Of a stretch of 64,000 nucleotides of DNA, positions 45,701 through 58,400 are shown one piece after another. Source of the DNA: Cladorhizidae sp. MBARI D1340-BT2 (taxonomy: Eukaryota; Porifera; Demospongiae; Poecilosclerida; Cladorhizidae); contig JAQNBH010000014.1 in the NCBI GenBank assembly GCA_028752905.1, forward strand, positions 29,546,825 to 29,610,824. Direction: 5' to 3'. The position numbers and the translations under genes are program-made. Every line of letters begins with the position of its first letter. Position 1 is the stretch's first letter. The notes below the pieces were generated by a model. The model did no database searches and was not told the origin of the DNA. It was given only the letters and a program-made list of their open reading frames with translations.

Positions 45701-48700
45701 ACCCTGTACTCTAGTAAGGGTGCATCTAACCCTGTACTCTAGTAAGATGCATCTAACCCTGTACTCTAGTAAGGTGCATCTAACCCTGTACTCTAGTAAG
45801 GTGCATCTAACCTTGTACTCTAGTAAGGTGCATCTAACCCTGTACTCTAGTAAGGTGCATCTAACCCTGTACTCTAGTAAGGTGCATCTAACCCTGTACT
45901 CTAGTAAGGTGCATCTAACCCTGTACTCTAGTAAGGATGCATCTAACCCTGTACTCTAGTAAGGATGCATCTAACCCTGTACTCTAGTAAGGTGCATCTT
46001 ACACTGTACTCTAGTAAGGATGCATCTAACCCTGTACTCTAGTAAGGTGCATCTAACCATGTACTCTAGTAAGGATGCATCTAACCCTGTACTCTAGTAA
46101 GGTGCATCTAACCCTGTACTCTAGTAAGGTGCATCTAACCCTGTACTCTAGTAAGGTGCATCTAACCCTGTACTCTAGTAAGGTGCATCTAACCCTGTAC
46201 TCTAGTAAGGATGCATCTAACCCTGTACTCTAGTAAGGTGCATCTAACCCTGTACTCTAGTAAGGTGCATCTAACCCTGTACTCTAGTAAGGATGCATCT
46301 AACCCTGTACTCTAGTAAGGTGCATCTAACCCTGTACTCTAGTAAGGTGCATCTAACCTGTACTCTAGTAAGGTGCATCTAACCCTGTACTCTAGTAAGG
46401 ATGCATCTAACCCTGTACTCTAGTAAGGATGCATCTAACCCTGTACTCTAGTAAGGTGCATCTAACCCTGTACTCTAGTAAGGTGCATCTAACCCTGTAC
46501 TCTAGTAAGGATGCATCTAACCCTGTACTCTAGTAAGGTGCATCTAACCCTGTACTCTAGTAAGGTGCATCTAACCCTGTACTCTAGTAAGGGTGCATCT
46601 AACCCTGTACTCTAGTAAGGTGCATCTAACCCTGTACTCTAGTAAGGATGCATCTAACCCTGTACTCTAGTAAGGTGCATCTAACCCTGTACTCTAGTAA
46701 GGTGCATCTAACCTTGTACTCTAGTAAGGTGCATCTAACCCTGTACACTAGTAAGGTGCATCTAACCCTGTACTCTAGTAAGGTGCATCTAACCTTGTAC
46801 TCTAGTAAGGTGCATCTAACCCTGTACTCTAGTAAGGTGCATCTAACCCTGTACTCTAGTAAGGTGCATCTAACCTTGTACTCTAGTAAGGTGCATCTAA
46901 CCCTGTACACTAGTAAGGTGCATCTAACCCTGTACTCTAGTAAGGTGCATCTAACCCTGTACTCTAGTAAGGGTGCATCTAACCCTGTACTCTAGTAAGG
47001 TGCATCTAACCCTGTACTCTAGTAAGGTGCATCTAACCTTGTACTCTAGTAAGGTGCATCTAACCCTGTACTCTAGTAAGGATGCATCTAACCCTGTACT
47101 CTAGTAAGGTGCATCTAACCCTGTACACTAGTAAGGTGCATCTAACCCTGTACTCTAGTAAGGTGCATCTAACCCTGTACTCTAGTAAGGTGCATCTAAC
47201 CCTGTACTCTAGTAAGGTGCATATAACCCTGTACTCTAGTAAGGTGCATCTAACCCTGTACTCTAGTAAGGTGCATCTAACCCTGTACTCTAGTAAGGTG
47301 CATCTAACCCTGTACTCTAGTAAGGTGCATCTAACCCTGTACTCTAGTAAGGTGCATCTAACCATGTACTCTAGTAAGGTGCATCTAACCCTGTACTCTA
47401 GTAAGGGTGCATCTAACCCTGTACTCTAGTAAGGTGCATCTAACCCTGTACTCTAGTAAGGTGCGTCTAACCTGTACTCTAGTAAGGTGCATCTAACCCT
47501 GTACTCTAGTAAGGATGCATCTAACCCTGTACTCTAGTAAGGTGCATCTAACCCTGTACTCTAGTAAGGATGCATCTAACCCTGTACTCTAGTAAGGTGC
47601 ATCTAACCCTGTACTCTAGTAAGGTGCATCTTACCTCTTACCCTGTACTCTAGTAAGGTGCATCTAACCCTGTACATTAGTAAGGATGCATCTAACCCTG
47701 TACTCTAGTAAGGATGCATCTAACCCTGTACTCTAGTAAGGTGCATCTAACCCTGTACTCTAGTAAGGTGCATCTAACCCTGTACTCTAGTAAGGTGCAT
47801 CTAACCCTGTACTCTAGTAAGGTGCATCTAACCCTGTACTCTAGTAAGGATGCATCTAACCCTGTACTCTAGTAAGGATGCATCTAACCCTGTACTCTAG
47901 TAAGGTGCATCTAACCCTGTACTCTAGTAAGGTGCATCTAACCCTGTACTCTAGTAAGGTGCATCTAACCCTGTACTCTAGTAAGGTGCATCTAACCCTG
48001 TACTCTAGTAAGGATGCATCTAACCCTGTACTCTAGTAAGGTGCATCTAACCCTGTACTCTAGTAAGGATGCATCTAACCATGTACTCTAGTAAGGATGC
48101 ATCTAACCCTGTACTCTAGTAAGGTGCATCTAACCCTGTACTCTAGTAAGGATGCATCTAACCCTGTACTCTAGTAAGGATGCATCTAACCAGTACTCTA
48201 GTAAGGTGCATCTAACCCTGTACTCTAGTAAGGTGCATCTAACCCTGTACTCTAGTAAGGATGCATCTAACCCTGTACTCTAGTAAGGTGCATCTAACCC
48301 TGTACTCTAGTAAGGTGCATCTAACCCTGTACTCTAGTAAGGTGCATCTAACCCTGTACTCTAGTAAGGTGCATCTAACCTTGTACTCTAGTAAGGTGCA
48401 TCTAACCCTGTACACTAGTAAGGTGCATCTAACCCTGTACTCTAGTAAGGTGCATCTAACCCTGTACTCTAGTAAGGGTGCATCTAACCCTGTACTCTAG
48501 TAAGGTGCATCTAACCCTGTACTCTAGTAAGGTGCATCTAACCTTGTACTCTAGTAAGGTGCATCTAACCCTGTACTCTAGTAAGGATGCATCTAACCCT
48601 GTACTCTAGTAAGGTGCATCTAACCCTGTACACTAGTAAGGTGCATCTAACCCTGTACTCTAGTAAGGTGCATCTAACCCTGTACTCTAGTAAGGTGCAT

Positions 48701-51700
48701 CTAACCCTGTACTCTAGTAAGGTGCATCTAACCCTGTACTCTAGTAAGGGTGCATCTAACCCTGTACTCTAGTAAGGTGCATCTAACCCTGTACTCTAGT
48801 AAGGTGCGTCTAACCTGTACTCTAGTAAGGTGCATCTAACCCTGTACTCTAGTAAGGATGCATCTAACCCTGTACTCTAGTAAGGTGCATCTAACCCTGT
48901 ACTCTAGTAAGGATGCATCTAACCCTGTACTCTAGTAAGGTGCATCTAACCCTGTACTCTAGTAAGGTGCATCTTACCTCTTACCCTGTACTCTAGTAAG
49001 GTGCATCTAACCCTGTACATTAGTAAGGATGCATCTAACCCTGTACTCTAGTAAGGATGCATCTAACCCTGTACTCTAGTAAGGTGCATCTAACCCTGTA
49101 CTCTAGTAAGGTGCATCTAACCCTGTACTCTAGTAAGGTGCATCTAACCCTGTACTCTAGTAAGGTGCATCTAACCCTGTACTCTAGTAAGGATGCATCT
49201 AACCCTGTACTCTAGTAAGGATGCATCTAACCCTGTACTCTAGTAAGGGTGCATCTAACCCTGTACTCTAGTAAGGTGCATCTAACCTGTACTCTAGTAA
49301 GGTGCATCTAACCCTGTACTCTAGTAAGGTGCATCTAACCCTGTACTCTAGTAAGGTGCATCTAACCCTGTACTCTAGTAAGGTGCATCTAACCCTGTAC
49401 TCTAGTAAGGATGCATCTAACCCTGTACTCTAGTAAGGATGCATCTAACCCTGTACTCTAGTAAGGTGCATCTAACCCTGTACTCTAGTAAGGATGCATC
49501 TAACCCTGTACTCTAGTAAGGTGCATCTAACCCTGTACTCTAGTAAGGTGCATCTAACCCTGTACTCTAGTAAGGTGCATCTAACCCTGTACTCTAGTAA
49601 GGATGCATCTAACCCTGTACTCTAGTAAGGTGCATCTAACCCTGTACTCTAGTAAGGTGCATCTAACCCTGTACTCTAGTAAGGTGCATCTAGCCCTGTA
49701 CTCTAGTAAGGTGCATCTAACCCTGTACTCTAGTAAGGATGCATCTAACCCTATACTCTAGTAAGGTGCATCTAACCCTGTACTCTAGTAAAGTGCATCT
49801 AACCCTGTACTCTAGTAAGGTGCATCTAACCCTGTACTCTAGTAAGGATGCATCTAACCCTGTACTCTAGTAAGGATGCATCTAACCCTGTACTCTAGTA
49901 AGGATGCATCTAACCCTGTACTCTAGTAAGGTGCATCTAACCGTGTACTCTAGTAAGGATGCATCTAACCCTGTACTCTAGTAAGGATGCATCTAACCCT
50001 GTACTCTAGTAAGGTGCATCTAACCCTGTACTCTAGTAAGGATGCATCTAACCCTGTACTCTAGTAAGGATGCATCTAACCCTGTACTCTAGTAAGGATG
50101 CATCTAACCCTGTACTCTAGTAAGGATGCATCTAACCCTGTACTCTAGTAAGGATGCATCTAACCCTGTACTCTAGTAAGGATGCATCTAACCCTGTACT
50201 CTAGTAAGGTGCATCTAACCCTGTACTCTAGTAAGGATGCATCTAACCCTGTACTCTAGTAAGGTGCATCTAACCCTGTACTCTAGTAAGGTGCATCTAA
50301 CCCTGTACTCTAGTAAGGTGCATCTAACCCTGTACTCTAGTAAGGTGCATCTAACCATGTACTCTAGTAAGGGTGCATCTAACCCTGTACTCTAGTAAGG
50401 TGCATCTAACCCTGTACTCTAGTAAGGATGCATCTAACCCTGTACTCTAGTAAGGTGCATCTAACCCTGTACTCTAGTAAGGGTGCATCTAACCCTGTAC
50501 TCTAGTAAGGATGCATCTAACCATGTACTCTAGTAAGGATGCATCTAACCCTATACTCTAGTAAGGTGCATCTAACCCTGTACTCTAGTAAGGTGCATCT
50601 AACCCTGTACTCTAGTAAGGTGCATCTAACCCTGTACTCTAGTAAGGTGCATCTAACCCTGTACTCTAGTAAGGATGCATCTAACCCTGTACTCTAGTAA
50701 GGTGCATCTAACCCTGTACTCTAGTAAGGTGCATCTAACCCTGTACTCTAGTAAGGGTGCATCTAACCCTGTACTCTAGTAAGGATGCATCTAACCCTGT
50801 ACTCTAGTAAGGATGCATCTAACCCTATACTCTAGTAAGGGTGCATCTAACCCTGTACTCTAGTAAGGATGCATCTAACCCTGTACTCTAGTAAGGTGCA
50901 TCTTACCATGTACTCTAGTAAGGATGCATCTAACCCTGTACTCTAGTAAGGTGCATCTAACCCTGTACTCTAGTAAGGTGCATCTAACCCTGTACTCTAG
51001 TAAGGATGCATCTAACCCTGTACTCTAGTAAGGATGCATCTAACCCTGTACTCTAGTAAGGATGCATCTAACCCTGTACTCTAGTAAGGTGCATCTAACC
51101 CTGTACTCTAGTAAGGTGCATCTAACCCTGTACTCTAGTAAGGTGCATCTAACCCTGTACTCTAGTAAGGTGTATCTAACCCTGTACTCTAGTAAGGTGC
51201 ATCTAACCCTGTACTCTAGTAAGGATGCATCTAACCCTGTACTCTAGTAAGGTGCATCTAACCCTGTACTCTAGTAAGGTGCATCTAACCCTGTACTCTA
51301 GTAAGGATGCATCTAACCCTGTACTCTAGTAAGGTGCATCTAACCCTGTACTCTAGTAAGGATGCATCTAACCCTGTACTCTAGTAAGGTGCATCTAACC
51401 CTGTACTCTAGTAAGGTGCATCTAACCCTGTACTCTAGTAAGGATGCATCTAACCCAGGACTCTAGTAAGGATGCATCTAACCCTGTACTCTAGTAAGGT
51501 GCATCTAACCCTGTACTCTAGTAAGGTGCATCTAACCCTGTACTCTAGTAAGGTGCATCTAACCCTGTACTCTAGTAAGGTGCATCTAACCCTGTACTCT
51601 AGTAAGGTGTATCTAACCCTGTACTCTAGTAAGGTGCATCTAACCCTGTACTCTAGTAAGGTGTATCTAACCCTGTACTCTAGTAAGGTGCATCTAACCC

Positions 51701-52351
51701 TGTACTCTAGTAAGGTGTATCTAACCCTGTACTCTAGTAAGGTGCATCTAACCCTGTACTCTAGTAAGGTGCATCTAACCCTCTACTCTAGTAAGGATCC
51801 ATCTAACCATGTACTCTAGTAAGGTGCATTTAACCCTGTACTCTAGTAAGGTGCATCTAACCCTGTACTCTAGTAAGGTGCATCTAACCCTCTACTCTAG
51901 TAAGGATCCATCTAACCCTGTACTCTAGTAAGGATGCATCTAACCCTATACTCTAGTAAGGTGCATCTAACCCTGTACTCTAGTAAGGTGCATCTAACCC
52001 TGTACTCTAGTAAGGTGCATCTAACCCTGTACTCTAGTAAGGTGCATCTAACCCTGTACTCTAGTAAGGTGCATCTAACCCTGTTACTCTAGTAAGGTGC
52101 ATCTAACCCTGTACTCTAGTAAGGTGCATCTAACCCTGTACTCTAGTAAGGGTGCATCTAACCCTGTACTCTAGTAAGGTGCATCTAACCCTGTACTCTA
52201 GTAAGGGTGCATCTAACCCTGTACTCTAGTAAGGTGCATCTAACCTGTACTCTAGTAGGTGCATCTAACCCTGTACTCTAGTAAGGTGCATCTAACCATG
52301 TACTCTAGTAAGGTGCATCTAACCTGTACTCTAAGGTGTAAGGTGCATCTA
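33725..52351. repeat. 27-bp satellite array, first block
   Basis: Head-to-tail units of 27 bp (AAGGTGCATCTAACCC, then TGTACTCTAGT) mixed with 28-bp units (AAGGATGCATC or AAGGGTGCATC). At about 27.3 bp each this is roughly 680 units. Edge units at 33725-33830 are more diverged. Point variants (CCATG, CCTTG, TACAC, GTGTATC, GTGCGTC, GCATATAACC, CTACTAAGG, CTCTGGTAAGG) recur in blocks in the same order, showing nested duplications, for example 39.6 kb versus 43.4 kb and 47.4 kb versus 48.8 kb. Open frames of repeating VHLTLYSSK or RCTLLEYRV (up to 322 codons) result from the 27-bp period and are not genes. It lies in what would be intron 3 of gene 2, or downstream of a truncated gene 2. Confidence 0.97.
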
Positions 52352-52451
52352 NNNNNNNNNNNNNNNNNNNNNNNNNNNNNNNNNNNNNNNNNNNNNNNNN
52401 NNNNNNNNNNNNNNNNNNNNNNNNNNNNNNNNNNNNNNNNNNNNNNNNNNN
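52352..52451. other. Assembly gap (100 N)
   Basis: Exactly 100 N, the usual placeholder for a gap of unknown size. Flanking units are damaged on both sides (for example CTCTAAGGTGTAAGG before it, and CCGCTTACTC and CTTACTCTTAGC after it), as expected at contig ends. Confidence 0.99.
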
Positions 52452-55400
52452 GCATCTAACCGCTTACTCTAGTAAGTGCATCTAACCTGTACTCTAGTAA
52501 GGTGCATCTAACCCTGTACTCTAGTAAGATGCATCTAACCCTGTACTCTAGTAAGGATTGCATCTAACCTTACTCTTAGCATCTACCCTCTAGTAAGGTG
52601 CATCTAACCCTGTACTCTAGTAAGGTGCATCTAACCCTGTACTCTAGTAAGGATGCATCTAACCCTGTACTCTAGTAAGGTGCATTCTAACCTGTACTCT
52701 AGTAAGGTGCATCTAACCCTGTACTCTAGTAAGGTGCATCTAACCCTGTACTCTAGTAAGGATGCATCTAACCCTGTACTCTAGTAAGGTGCATCTAACC
52801 CTGTACTCTAGTAAGGTGCATCTAACCCTGTACTCTAGTAAGGTGCATCTAACCCTGTACTCTAGTAAGGATGCATCTAACCCTGTACTCTAGTAAGGTG
52901 CATCTAACCATGTACTCTAGTTAGGATGCATCTAACCCTGTACTCTAGTAAGGTGCATCTAACCCTGTACTCTAGTAAGATGCATCTAACCCTGTACTCT
53001 AGTAAGGTGCATCTAACCCTGTACTCTAGTAAGGTGCATCTAACCCTGTACTCTAGTAAGGTGCATCTAACCATGTACTCTAGTAAGGATGCATCTAACC
53101 CTGTACTCTAGTAAGGTGCATCTAACCCTGTACTCTAGTAAGGTGCATCTAACCCTGTACTCTAGTAAGGGTGCATCTAACCCTGTACTCTAGTAATGAT
53201 GCATCTAACCTGTACTCTAGTAAGGATGCATCTAACCCTATACTCTAGTAAGGTGCATCTAACCCTGTACTCTAGTAAGGGATGCATCTAACCCCTGTAC
53301 TCTAGTAAGGTGCAATCTAACCATGTACTCTAGTAAGGTGCATCTAACCCTGTACTCCTAGTAAGGTGCATCTAACCCTGTACTCTAGTAAGGTGCATCT
53401 AACCCTGTACTCTAGTAAGGTGCATCTAACCATGTACTCTAGTAAGGTGCATCTAACCCCTGTACTCTAGTAAGGTGCATCTAACCCTGTACTCTAGTAA
53501 GGTGCATCTAACCCTGTACTCTAGTAAGGATGCATCTAACCCTGTACTCTAGTAAGGTGCATCTAACCCTGTACTCTAGTAAGGTGCATCTAACCCTGTA
53601 CTCTAGTAAGGATGCATCTAACCCTGTACTCTAGTAAGGTGCATCTAACCCTGTACTCTAGTAAGGTGCTATCTAACCCTGTACTCTAGTAAGGTGCATC
53701 TAACCCTGTACTCTAGTAAGGATGCATCTAACCCTTGTACTCTAGTAAGGTGCATCTAACCCTGTACTCTAGTAAGGTGCATCTAACCCTGTACTCTAGT
53801 AAGGATGCATCTAACCCTGTACTCTAGTAAGGTGCATCTAACCCTGTACTCTAGTAAGGATGCATCTAACCCTGTACTCTAGTAAGGTGCATCTAACCCT
53901 GTACTCTAGTAAGGTGCATCTAACCCCTGTACTCTAGTAAGGTGCATCTAACCCTTGTACTCTAGTAAGGATGCATCTAACCCTGTACTCTAGTAAGGTG
54001 CATCTAACCCTGTACTCTAGTAAGGATGCATCTCACCCTGTACTCTAGTAAGGGTGCATCTAACCCTGTACTCTAGTAAGGTGCATCTAACCCTGTACTC
54101 TAGTAAGGATGCATCTAACCCTGTACTCTAGTAAGGTGCATCTAACCCTGTACTCTAGTAAGGGTGCATCTAACCCTGTACTCTAGTAAGGTGCATCTAA
54201 CCCTGTACTCTAGTAAGGTGCATCTAACCCTGTACTCTAGTAAGGATGCATCTAACCTGTACTCTAGTAAGGATGCATCTAACCCTGTACTCTAGTAAGG
54301 TGCATCTAACCCTGTACTCTAGTAAGGTGCATCTAACCCTGTACTCTAGTAAGGATGCATCTAACCCTGTACTCTAGTAAGGTGCATCTAACCCTGTACT
54401 CTAGTAAGGTGCATCTAACCCTGTACTCTAGTAAGGATGCATCTAACCCTGTACTCTAGTAAGGTGCATCTAACCCTGTACTCTAGTAAGGTGCAATCTA
54501 ACCCTGTACTCTAGTAAGGTGCATCTAACCCTATACTCTAGTAAGGTGCATCTAACCTGTACTCTAGTAAGGTGCATCTAACCTGTACTCTAGTAAGGTG
54601 CATCTAACCCTGTTACTCTAGTAAGGTGCATCTAACCCTGTACTCTACTAAGGGTGCATCTAACCCTGCACTCTAGTAAGGATGCATCTAACCTGTACTC
54701 TAGTAAGGTGCATCTAACCCTGTACTCTAGTAAGGATGCATCTAACCCTGTACTCTAGTAAGGTGCATCTAACCCTGTACTCTAGTAAGGATGCATCTAA
54801 CCCTGTACTCTAGTAAGGATGCATCTAACCATGTACTCTAGTAAGGTGCATCTAACCCTGTACTCTAGTAAGATGCATCTAACCCTGTACTCTAGTAAGG
54901 TGCATCTAACCCTGTACTCTAGTAAGGATGCATCTAACCCTGTACTCTAGTAAGGATGCATCTAACCTGTACTCTGGTAAGGTGCATCTAACCCTGTACT
55001 CTAGTAAGGTGCATCTAACCCTGTACTCTAGTAAGGTACATCTAACCTGTACTCTAGTAAGGTGCATCTAACCTGTACTCTAGTAAGGTGCATCTAACCC
55101 TGTACTCTAGTAAGATGCATCTAACCTGTACTCTAGTAAGGATGCATCTAACCTGTACTCTAGTACAGGTGCATCTAACCCTGTACTCTAGTAAGGTGCA
55201 TCTAACCCTGTACTCTAGTAAGGTGCATCTAACCTGTACTCTAGTAAGGTGCATCTAATGTACTCTAGTAAGGTGCATCTAACCCTGTACTCTAGTAAGG
55301 TGCATCTAACCCTGTACTCTAGTAAGGTGCATCTAACCCTGTACTCTAGTAAGGTGCATCTAACCCTGTACTCTAGTAAGGTGCATCTAACCCTGTACTC

Positions 55401-58400
55401 TAGTAAGGTGCATCTAACCCTGTACTCTAGTAAGGTGCATCTAACCCTGTACTCTAGTAAGGATGCATCTAACCCTGTACTCTAGTAAGGTGCATCTAAC
55501 CCTGTACTCTAGTATGGTGCATCTAACCCTGTACTCTAGTAAGGTGCATCTAACCCTGTACTCTAGTAAGGATGCATCTAACCCTGTACTCTAGTAAGGA
55601 TGCATCTAACCCTGTACTCTAGTAAGGTGTATCTAACCCTGTACTCTAGTAAGGATGCATCTAACCCTGTACTCTAGTAAGGTGCATCTAACCCTGTACT
55701 CTAGTAAGGTGCATCTAACCCTGTACTCTAGTAAGGTGCATCTAACCCTGTACTCTAGTAAGGTGCATCTAACCTGTACTCTAGTAAGGTGCATCTAACC
55801 CTGTACTCTAGTAAGGTGCTCATCTAACCCTGTACTCTAGTAAGGTGCATCTAACCCTGTACTCTAGTAAGGTGCATCTAACCATGTACTCTAGTAAGGT
55901 GCATCTAACACTGTACTCTAGTAAGTGCATCTAACCCCTGTACTCTTAGTAAGGATGCATCTAACCCTGTACTCTAGTAAGGATTTATCTAACCCTGTAC
56001 TCTAGTAAGGGTGCATCTAACCCTGTACTCTAGTAAGGTGCATCTAACCCTGTACTCTAGTAAGGTGCATCTAACCCTGTACTCTAGTAAGGTGCATCTA
56101 ACCCTGTACTCTAGTAAGGTGCATCTAACCCTGTACTCTAGTAAGATGCATCTAACCCTGTACTCTAGTAAGGTGCATCTAACCCTGTACTCTAGTAAGG
56201 TGCATCTAACCCTGTACTCTAGTAAGGTGCATCTAACCCTGTACTCTAGTAAGATGCATCTAACCTGTACTCTAGTAAGGATGCATCCTAACCCTGTACT
56301 CTAGTAAGGTGCATTCTAACCCTGTACTCTAGTAAGATGCATCTAACCCTGTACTCTAGTAAGGTGCATCTAACCCTGTACTCTAGTAAGGTGCATCTAA
56401 CCCTGTACTCTAGTAAGGTGCATCTAACCCCTGTACTCTAGTAAGGTGCATCTAACCCTGTACTCTAGTAAGGTGCATCTAACCCTGTACTCTAGTAAGG
56501 TGCATCTAACCCTGTACTCTAGTAAGGTGCATCTAACCCTGTACTCTAGTAAGGTGCATCTAACCCTGTACTCTAGTAAGGTGCATCTAACCCTGTACTC
56601 TAGTAAGGTGCATCTAACCCTGTACTCTAGTAAGGTGCATCTAACCATGGACTCTAGTAAGGTACATCTAACCTGTACTCTAGTAAGGTGCATCTAACCC
56701 TGTACTCTAGTAAGGGTGCATCTAACCCTGTACTCTAGTAAGGATGCATCTAACCCTGTACTCTAGTAAGGCTGCATCTAACCCTGTACTCTAGTAAGGT
56801 GCATCTAACCCTGTACTCTAGTAAGTTGCATCTAACCCTGTACTCTAGTAAGGATGCATCTAACCCTATATTCTAGTAAGGTGCATCTAACCCCTGTACT
56901 CTAGTAAGGTGCATCTAACTCTGTACTCTAGTAAGGGATGCATCTAACCCCTGTACTCTAGTAAGGATGCATCTAACCCTGTACTCTAGTAAGGTGCATC
57001 TAACCCTGTACTCTAGTAAGGTGCATCTAACCTTGTACTCTAGTAAGGTGCATCTAACCCTGTACTCTAGTAAGGTGCATCTAACCCTGTACTCTAGTAA
57101 GGATGCATCTAACCCTGTACTCTAGTAAGGATGCATCTAACCCTGTATTCTAGTAAGGTGCATCTAACCCTGTACTCTAGTAAGGTGCATCTAACACTGT
57201 ACTCTAGTAAGGATGCATCTAACCCTGTACTCTAGTAAGGTGCATCTAACCCTGTACTCTAGTAAGGTACATCTAACCCTGTACTCTAGTAAGGTGCATC
57301 TAATCCTGTACTCTAGTAAGGTGCATCTAACCCTGTACTCTAGTAAGGTGCATCTAACCCTGTACTCTAGTAAGGTGTATCTAACCCTGTACTCTAGTAA
57401 GGTGCATCTAACCTGTACTCTAGTAAGGTGCATCTAATCCTGTACTCTAGTAAGGTGCATCTAACCCTGTACTCTAGTAAGGTGTATCTAACCCTGTACT
57501 CTAGTAAGGTGCATCTAACCTGTACTCTAGTAAGGTGCATCTAACCCTGTACTCTAGTAAGGTGCATCTAACCCTGTACTCTAGTAAGGTGCATCTAACC
57601 CTGTACTCTAGTAGGTGCATCTATCCTGTACTCTAGTAAGGTGCATCTAACCCTGTACTCTAGTAAGGTGCATCTAACCCTGTACTCTAGTAAGGTGCAT
57701 CTAACCCTGTACTCTAGTAAGGTGCATCTAACCCTGTACTCTAGTAAGGTGCATCTAACCCTGTACTCTAGTAAGGTGCATCTAACCCTGTACTCTAGTA
57801 AGGTGCATCTAACCCTGTACTCTAGTAAGGTGCATCTAACCCTGTACTCTAGTAAGGTGCATCTAACCCTGTACTCTAGTAAGGTGCATCTAACCCTGTA
57901 CTCTAGTAAGGTGTATCTAACCCTGTACTCTAGTAAGTGTATCTAACCCTGTACTCTAGTAAGGTGCATCTAACCCTGTACTCTAGTAAGGTTGCATCTA
58001 ACCCTGTACTCTAGTAAGGTGTATCTAACCCTGTACTCTAGTAAGGTGCATCTAACCCTGTACTCTAGTAAGGTGCATCTAACCCTGTACTCTAGTAAGG
58101 TGCATCTAACCCTGTACTCTAGTAAGGTACATCTAACCCTGTACTCTAGTAAGGATGCATCTAACCCTATACTCTAGTAAGGTGCATCTAACCCTGTACT
58201 CTAGTAAGGTGCATCTAACCCTGTACTCTAGTAAGGATGCATCTAACCCTGTACTCTAGTAAGGATGCATCTAACCCTGTACTCTAGTAAGGTGCATCTA
58301 ACCCTGTACTCTAGTAAGGTGCATCTAACCCTGTACTCTAGTAAGGTGCATCTAACCCTGTACTCTAGTAAGGTGCATCTAACCCTGTACTCTAGTAAGG

